Below, piece after piece: positions 59,371 to 64,000 of a DNA stretch of 64,000 nucleotides. Within the stretch, counting starts at the first letter, position 1. Every line of letters begins with the position of its first letter. This DNA is from Solidesulfovibrio carbinoliphilus subsp. oakridgensis (lineage in GTDB: Bacteria > Desulfobacterota > Desulfovibrionia > Desulfovibrionales > Desulfovibrionaceae), in contig NZ_CM001368.1 in assembly GCF_000177215.2 (NCBI RefSeq), forward strand, positions 2,555,001-2,619,000, given 5' to 3'. The position numbers and the translations under genes were made by a program. The notes beneath the pieces are model-generated. The model was not told the origin of the DNA and searched no databases. It saw nothing but the letters and a program-made list of their open reading frames with translations.

Positions 59371-59946
59371 ATGAAATCATTGAAGGGATCGCAGACCGAG
59401 AAGAACATCCTGACCGCCTTTTGCGGCGAGTCGCAGGCCAGAAATCGCTATACCTATTTCGCCTCCGTGGCCAAGAAGGAAGGCTACGAGCAGGTCTCGG
59501 CCATCTTCACCGAAACGGCCGACCAGGAAAAGGAGCACGCCAAGCGGCTGTTCAAGTACCTGGAAGGCGGCGAGGTGGAGATCACGGCCGCCTTTCCGGC
59601 CGGGGTCATCGGCAACACCGTGGCCAACCTGCGCGAAGCGGCCGGCGGCGAGGCCTACGAGGAAGACGACATGTATCCGTCCTTCGCGGCCAAGGCCCGC
59701 GAGGAGGGCTATGCCGAGGTGGCGGCCACCTTCGAGCACATCGCCAAGGCCGAGGGGTTCCACAAGCGCCGCTACGCCGCCCTGGCCGACAACATCGAGT
59801 CCGGCAAGGTCTTTGTCCGCCCCGAAAAAGTCACCTGGCGCTGCCGCAACTGCGGCTATCCCATGGAGAGCGACCACGCCCCGGACAAATGCCCGGCCTG
59901 CGAGCACCCCAAGGCCTATTTCGAGATCGCGCCGTCCAACTGGTAG
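59371..59946 (+). CDS. rbr: rubrerythrin
   Basis: A 191-residue protein. The diiron four-helix domain has ESQARNRYTYFASVA, DQEKEHAKRLFKYL and a third set near residue 120 (FEHIAKAEGFHKRRY). The C-terminal rubredoxin domain binds Fe by CRNCGY and CPACEHP. It reduces H2O2 in anaerobes. GAGGGAGAAAG precedes the ATG. It is the last gene of the peroxide cluster; the hairpin GTCCGGCC / GGCCGGAC at 59961-59990 follows without a T-run. Confidence 0.97.
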   Translation: MKSLKGSQTEKNILTAFCGESQARNRYTYFASVAKKEGYEQVSAIFTETADQEKEHAKRLFKYLEGGEVEITAAFPAGVIGNTVANLREAAGGEAYEEDDMYPSFAAKAREEGYAEVAATFEHIAKAEGFHKRRYAALADNIESGKVFVRPEKVTWRCRNCGYPMESDHAPDKCPACEHPKAYFEIAPSNW

Positions 59947-60009
59947 GCCGTCCGGCGCCTGTCCGGCCAGGGCCCGGGTCCCGGCCGGACGCGGCCATCA
60001 AAAAAACCC

Positions 60010-60039
60010 TTGACACCGGCCCGCGCCGGCAGGTAGCCC
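60010..60039 (+). promoter_or_regulatory. promoter of aromatic biosynthesis operon
   Basis: Perfect -35 TTGACA, 18 bp, TAGCCC. The transcript would start within a few bases of the leader-peptide ATG, so the leader may be translated as a leaderless mRNA, unless a further upstream promoter is used. Confidence 0.5.
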
Positions 60040-60047
60040 TAGTCTCC

Positions 60048-60137
60048 ATGCAATCCCTCACCAACTTGACCTCCGGGTTTTATTTTTGGTTCTGGTTTAG
60101 CCACGCCCGTGGTCAGGGAGGGGTGCGGTCGAACTAG
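60048..60137 (+). CDS. aromatic-rich attenuation leader peptide
   Basis: A 29-codon frame ending in a run of seven consecutive aromatic codons, FYFWFWF, at residues 11-17. It directly precedes a terminator and the aromatic amino acid genes, the classic layout of ribosome-mediated attenuation. Stalling at Phe, Tyr or Trp codons would favour the antiterminator. There is no clear Shine-Dalgarno sequence. Confidence 0.85.
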   Translation: MQSLTNLTSGFYFWFWFSHARGQGGVRSN

Positions 60138-60159
60138 ATCAACCGCAACGAGCCACTCC

Positions 60160-60195
60160 AGGGCCGCGGGCATCAAGCCGGCGGCCCTTTTTATT
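60160..60195 (+). terminator. attenuator terminator
   Basis: AGGGCCGC / GCGGCCCT stem (60160-60167 with 60181-60188) followed by TTTTATTTT. Between it and the leader stop lie sequences able to pair alternatively (GTGCGGTC with GATCAACCGCAAC), a candidate antiterminator. Confidence 0.85.
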
Positions 60196-60245
60196 TTCAT
60201 AACGCCGGCGTCCGCACCGGAAAGGCCAAACCGAAGGAGATCGCC

Positions 60246-61043
60246 ATGCTGCTGGGTAAAGCCGTCCGCCTCGAACGCATTTTCAACCGCAACACCCACC
60301 GCGCCATCATCGTCCCCATGGACCACGGCGTCACCGTCGGCCCCATCGCGGGGCTCATCGACATGCGCGACGCCGTCAACCAGGTGGCCGAGGGCGGGGC
60401 CAACGCGGTGCTCATGCACAAGGGCCTGCCCCGCTGCTCACACCGGGGCCGGGGCCGCGACGTCGGGCTCATCATCCACCTGTCGGCCTCCACCTCGCTT
60501 TCGCCCTACCCCAACGCCAAGGCCCTGGTGGCCACGGTCGAGGACGCCATCAAGCTCGGGGCCGACGCGGTGTCGCTCCACATCAACCTCGGCGACGAGA
60601 CCGAGCGCGACATGCTGGCCCACCTCGGCGAGGCCACGTCCCGGGCGGCCGAATGGGGCATGCCGGTCCTGGCCATGGTCTACGCCCGGGGCCCCAAGGT
60701 CAAAAACGAATACGACGCCGAGGTGGTGGCCCACTGCGCCCGGGTCGGCACCGAGCTCGGCGCCGACGTGGTCAAGGTGCCCTACACCGGGGACATCGAG
60801 TCCTTTTCCAGGGTCACCGACGCCTGCTGCGTGCCGGTGGTCATCGCCGGCGGGGCCAAGATGGACAACGACCGCGATCTCCTGCAAATGGCCCACGACT
60901 CCATCCAGGCCGGCGGCTCGGGCCTGTCCATCGGCCGCAACATCTTCCAGCACCGCCAGCCGGCCCGGATCGTCCAGGCCCTGCACGGCATCGTCCACCT
61001 CGATTGGGAAGTGGACCAGGCCCTCGAACTCCTGAAGGACTAG
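60246..61043 (+). CDS. 2-amino-3,7-dideoxy-D-threo-hept-6-ulosonate synthase (AroA' type)
   Basis: A 265-residue DhnA/class I aldolase-like enzyme. It starts with [12 protein letters not shown]; the Schiff-base region includes [12 protein letters not shown] and [19 protein letters not shown]. It makes the precursor of 3-dehydroquinate from an aspartate-semialdehyde route, first known in methanogens and used in Desulfovibrio. GAAGGAGA precedes the ATG. First structural gene after the attenuator. Confidence 0.93.
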   Translation: MLLGKAVRLERIFNRNTHRAIIVPMDHGVTVGPIAGLIDMRDAVNQVAEGGANAVLMHKGLPRCSHRGRGRDVGLIIHLSASTSLSPYPNAKALVATVEDAIKLGADAVSLHINLGDETERDMLAHLGEATSRAAEWGMPVLAMVYARGPKVKNEYDAEVVAHCARVGTELGADVVKVPYTGDIESFSRVTDACCVPVVIAGGAKMDNDRDLLQMAHDSIQAGGSGLSIGRNIFQHRQPARIVQALHGIVHLDWEVDQALELLKD

Positions 61044-61048
61044 CCGAC

Positions 61049-62023
61049 ATGACCAAGGAAATCTGGCTCAAAGTCATTCCCTTCGACAAGAATATCGTGA
61101 CCCTCGGCCTCGAATCCGGCGTGGACGGATTCGTGGCCGAGGCGGCCGACGCGGAAAAAATCCAGGCCCTTGGCCGCACCAAGGTCATGACCCCGGACGG
61201 ATTCGACATGATCCCCATCTGCTGCAAGGACGACGAGGGCACGGCCGTCGAGGCGCTCAAGGCCTGCCGGCCGGTCTTTTTGGCCAAGGGCTGGGAGATC
61301 ATTCCGGTCGAGAACATCCTGGCCTGCACCGAGGGCCTTGGCCTCGAATGCGAGAGCCTCGACCGGGCGAGACTCGCCGCCGGGGTCCTGGAGCGCGGGG
61401 CGGACAGGCTCCTCATCACGCCGGAAGCCGTCTGCGACCTCAAGACCATCGTCAATGAACTGAAACTCTCCCAGGGCACCCTCGACATGGTCCCGGCCGT
61501 CATCACCAACATCGAGCACGCGGGCCTTGGCCACCGGGTCTGCGTGGACACGACCAGCATCTTAAAGACCGGCGAGGGCATGCTCGTCGGCAACTCCTCG
61601 GCCTTCACCTTCCTGGTCAACGCCGAGACCGAGTCCAACCCCTACGTGGCGGCCCGGCCCTTCCGGATCAACGCCGGCGCGGTCCACGCCTACTGCCAGA
61701 TGCCCGGCGACAAGACCCGGTACCTGGAGGAGCTGGCCGCCGGCTCGGAGGTCCTCATCGCCTCCCACACCGGGGCCACCAAGACGGCCGTGGTCGGCCG
61801 GGTCAAGACCGAAATCCGGCCCATGCTGCTCATAACGGCCACGGTCGAGGGCAAGGAAGGCAAGGTCTTTTTGCAAAACGCCGAGACCATCCGGCTCGTG
61901 ACCCCGGCCGGGAAACCCGTCAGCGTGGTGACCCTCGCCGTCGGCGACACCGTGCTCGTGCGCACGGACGTGGCCGGCCGCCATTTCGGCATGCGCATCA
62001 CCGAAGACATCAAGGAAGGCTGA
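61049..62023 (+). CDS. 3-dehydroquinate synthase II (AroB' type)
   Basis: A 324-residue archaeal-type enzyme, unrelated to classical AroB, that oxidatively deaminates and cyclises ADH to 3-dehydroquinate. Recognised by ETESNPYVAARPFRINAGAVHAYCQMPG and TLAVGDTVLVRTDVAGRHFG near the end, plus the N-terminal WLKVIPFDK. Five bases separate it from the upstream gene. Together the pair replaces AroF and AroB. Confidence 0.94.
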   Translation: MTKEIWLKVIPFDKNIVTLGLESGVDGFVAEAADAEKIQALGRTKVMTPDGFDMIPICCKDDEGTAVEALKACRPVFLAKGWEIIPVENILACTEGLGLECESLDRARLAAGVLERGADRLLITPEAVCDLKTIVNELKLSQGTLDMVPAVITNIEHAGLGHRVCVDTTSILKTGEGMLVGNSSAFTFLVNAETESNPYVAARPFRINAGAVHAYCQMPGDKTRYLEELAAGSEVLIASHTGATKTAVVGRVKTEIRPMLLITATVEGKEGKVFLQNAETIRLVTPAGKPVSVVTLAVGDTVLVRTDVAGRHFGMRITEDIKEG

Positions 62024-62024
62024 G

Positions 62025-63215
62025 ATGACTGCCAACGCGACAGGCAACACGGGGGGCGACGCGCCGGCCGACGGTCCGGGCGACGACGCCCGGACGGGGT
62101 CCCTGGAAGAGGCCCTGCTCGATCTGCGCCGGGGCATCGACGCCACGGACGACGCCATCCTGGAACTCCTAAACCGCCGGGCGGCCTACAGCCTGGAGGT
62201 CGGCCGCCGCAAGGACGGCCGGGACAGCGCCATCTTCAAGCCCTTCCGCGAGCAGGAGGTCCTCGACCGGCTGACCGGTCAAAACCCGGGCCCGCTGCCG
62301 GCCGCCCACCTCCTCTCCATCTACCGGGAGATCCTCTCGTCCTCCCGCCGGCTCCAACGCCCCGAGCGGGTGGCCTACCTCGGCCCGGAAGGCACCTTCT
62401 CCCACTTCGCGGCCATGGCCGCCCTCGGCCATTCCCCGGACTTCCTGCCCCAGCCGACCATCGGCGATGTCTTTGCGGCCGTGGCCGCCAAACAGGCCGA
62501 CCTCGGGGTGGTGCCCCTCGAAAACTCGCTCCAGGGCACGGTCGGCCAGAGTCTCGACAACTTCCAGCGCCACGCCGTCTTCATCCAGGCCGAGATCTCC
62601 TGCCGGGTGAGCCACGCCCTGCTGTCCATGGCCACGGACCTCGGCGCCATCGACACCGTCTACTCGCACCCCCAGCCCCTGGCCCAGTGCGCGGCCTGGC
62701 TCAAAACCCACCTGCCGGCGGCCCGGGTCATCCCCACGGACTCGACCGCGGCCGCCGCGGCCAGGCTCGCCGCCGAGCCCCGCGCCGCCTCCATCGGCCA
62801 CGTGAAACTGGCCGCCATGCACGGCCTCCATGTCCTCGCCAGCCCCATCGAGGACCTGCCCGACAACTGGACCCGGTTTTTCATCATCGGGCCCGAGGAT
62901 ACCAAGCAGCAGACCCGGGACAAGACCTCCATCCTTTTTACCGTGCCAAACCGCCCGGGCGCCCTCTACCAGGTCCTCTCGCACCTGGCCGGCGAGGGCA
63001 TCAACCTGACCAAGCTCGAATCGCGGCCCATCCGGGGCGAGAAATGGCAGTACGTCTTTTTCGCCGACCTCCAGTGCGACATCACCCGCGAGGAATACAA
63101 AAAGCTCCTGGCCACGCTCAAGGAGCAGACCCACAGCCTGCGCATCCTCGGCTGCTACCCGGCCGGCAGGCAGGTGGATCTGGCCGATGGCGACACGGGA
63201 AAAACAGAAGCGTAG
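62025..63215 (+). CDS. pheA: bifunctional chorismate mutase/prephenate dehydratase
   Basis: A 396-residue P-protein. The chorismate mutase domain is about residues 25-110 (LRRGIDATDDAILELLNRRAAYSLEVGRRK), the prephenate dehydratase about 118-295 (YLGPEGTFSHFAA, VVPLENSLQGTVG, DNWTRFFIIG) and the ACT domain 305-380 with the Phe-binding GALYQVLSHLAGEGINLTKLESRP. It starts 1 bp after the upstream stop. Phe feedback inhibition is expected from the intact ACT motif. Confidence 0.96.
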   Translation: MTANATGNTGGDAPADGPGDDARTGSLEEALLDLRRGIDATDDAILELLNRRAAYSLEVGRRKDGRDSAIFKPFREQEVLDRLTGQNPGPLPAAHLLSIYREILSSSRRLQRPERVAYLGPEGTFSHFAAMAALGHSPDFLPQPTIGDVFAAVAAKQADLGVVPLENSLQGTVGQSLDNFQRHAVFIQAEISCRVSHALLSMATDLGAIDTVYSHPQPLAQCAAWLKTHLPAARVIPTDSTAAAAARLAAEPRAASIGHVKLAAMHGLHVLASPIEDLPDNWTRFFIIGPEDTKQQTRDKTSILFTVPNRPGALYQVLSHLAGEGINLTKLESRPIRGEKWQYVFFADLQCDITREEYKKLLATLKEQTHSLRILGCYPAGRQVDLADGDTGKTEA

Positions 63216-63223
63216 GGAAGAAA

Positions 63224-63266
63224 AGATTTCCGGGGGGGAATCATTCCCCCCGGACCCCCAGAACGG
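63224..63266 (+). repeat. modular palindromic intergenic repeat, copy 15
   Basis: Short copy: TTTCCGGG-run, GAATCATT, C-run, GGACCCCCAG. It lies inside the aromatic operon between pheA and aroA, the only copy placed within an operon here. Confidence 0.75.
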
Positions 63267-63282
63267 GAAAAAAGGAAATCGC

Positions 63283-64000
63283 ATGCCGACCGTCACCGCC
63301 CCGCCATCCAAGTCCGTGTCGCACCGGGCCGTCATCGCCGCGAGCCTGGCCGCCGGCACGAGCCGATTGACCGGCGTCCTCGACAGCCAGGACCTGACCC
63401 GGACCCGGGAATGCCTGGCCGCCATGGGCGCGGCCTTCCACCCCCAAAGCGACGGCTCGGTCATCGTCTCCGGCACCGCCGGCCGGCCCCAGGGCGGGGA
63501 TGCCGAGACCGAGGACCCGATCGTCCTCGATGTCGGCGAATCCGGCACCACCTGCCGGCTTTTGACCGCCGTGGCCGCCGCCGGACGCGGCGTCTTCGAG
63601 ATCCGGGGCCACGGCCGCATGCACGACCGGCCCATCGGCGAGCTGATCCGGGCCCTCATGCCCCTTGGCCTCGAAGCCCTCTACCTCGGCAAGTCCAACT
63701 GCCCGCCGGTCGTCCTGGTCGGCAAGGGCCTGCGCGGCGGCACCACGTCGATCTCCCTCGAAGACAGCTCCCAGTTCCTCTCCGGCCTGCTCCTGGCCGC
63801 GCCCATGGCCACCGCCCCGCTGACCATCGAGATTTCCGGCCAAAAGACCGTGTCCTGGCCCTACGTGGCCATCACCCTCTCGACACTCTCCGACTTCGGC
63901 GTGCCCTTTGTCGTGGAGACCCTCTCCGGCGACGCCTGGACGGCCACGGACTGGAAAAAGCTGACCGATGTCACTCCCGGGAAGGTCCGCTTCGCCATGC
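63283..64000 (+). CDS. aroA: 3-phosphoshikimate 1-carboxyvinyltransferase (partial, 5' end)
   Basis: The first 239 codons of EPSP synthase. PSKSVSHRAVIAASLAAG (shikimate-3-phosphate and PEP site Lys/Ser) at residue 8, LDVGESGTTCRLL near 86 and GRMHDRPIGEL near 110 are typical. The rest lies beyond the window. AAAGGAAATCGC precedes the ATG. It makes EPSP en route to chorismate and continues the attenuated operon. Confidence 0.95.
   Translation, partial: MPTVTAPPSKSVSHRAVIAASLAAGTSRLTGVLDSQDLTRTRECLAAMGAAFHPQSDGSVIVSGTAGRPQGGDAETEDPIVLDVGESGTTCRLLTAVAAAGRGVFEIRGHGRMHDRPIGELIRALMPLGLEALYLGKSNCPPVVLVGKGLRGGTTSISLEDSSQFLSGLLLAAPMATAPLTIEISGQKTVSWPYVAITLSTLSDFGVPFVVETLSGDAWTATDWKKLTDVTPGKVRFAM

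Overview
The window is GC-rich bacterial chromosome, most probably from a sulfate-reducing member of the Desulfovibrionales (Desulfovibrio / Solidesulfovibrio type). The evidence is a six-subunit Ech-type energy-converting NiFe hydrogenase operon, rubrerythrin with periplasmic thiol-redox proteins, the archaeal-style entry to the shikimate pathway, a tungstate-type binding protein and very G/C-rich modular intergenic repeats. The genus is an inference from gene content. No prophage, insertion sequence, CRISPR array or tRNA was seen.

Layout. 1-0.9 kb: the 5' end of a 16S rRNA gene (minus strand) behind five near-identical tandem promoters about 100 bp apart. 0.9-10.7 kb: small conserved proteins, a GT4 glycosyltransferase, an HDOD-TPR pair, an XRE-PAS protein, a cysteine hydrolase, an SGNH hydrolase and plsY. 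10.8-17.6 kb: an RNB exoribonuclease, a stand-alone AICAR transformylase, purA and holB. 17.8-23.3 kb: echABCDEF on the minus strand, then groES-groEL behind a CIRCE operator. 25.9-41.7 kb: an aminotransferase, an EHD/dynamin-like GTPase, an ABC exporter, two response regulators, cysQ, a KaiB-like protein, agmatine deiminase, a DMT transporter, an HD protein, a Cache/PAS histidine kinase, a yqjDEK-like envelope cluster, a Nif11-type peptide with a -24/-12 promoter, a Cys-rich lipoprotein and a phosphoribosyltransferase. 41.9-42.3 kb: a strong sigma-54 promoter followed by a terminator with no gene between them (a candidate sRNA). 42.4-56.6 kb: glnS, an SH3-like exported protein, a PAS-GGDEF-EAL protein, an Ala/Thr/Ser-rich protein, a soluble MgtE_N-CBS protein paired with an Nramp-type transporter, CheC, a CheY-like receiver and an XRE-headed hybrid kinase. 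56.8-59.9 kb: a TupA-like binding protein and an oxidative-stress cluster ending in rubrerythrin. 60.0-64.0 kb: an aromatic amino acid operon behind a Phe/Tyr/Trp leader peptide and attenuator.

The best candidates for under-described biology are the MgtE-sensor/Nramp pair (probably a two-part Mg2+ transport unit), the sigma-54-driven intergenic RNA whose 5' end is complementary to Shine-Dalgarno sequences, the sigma-54/Nif11 peptide locus, and the family of modular palindromic repeats that fills most long intergenic gaps. All identifications come from reading the translated sequence; no database search was run.
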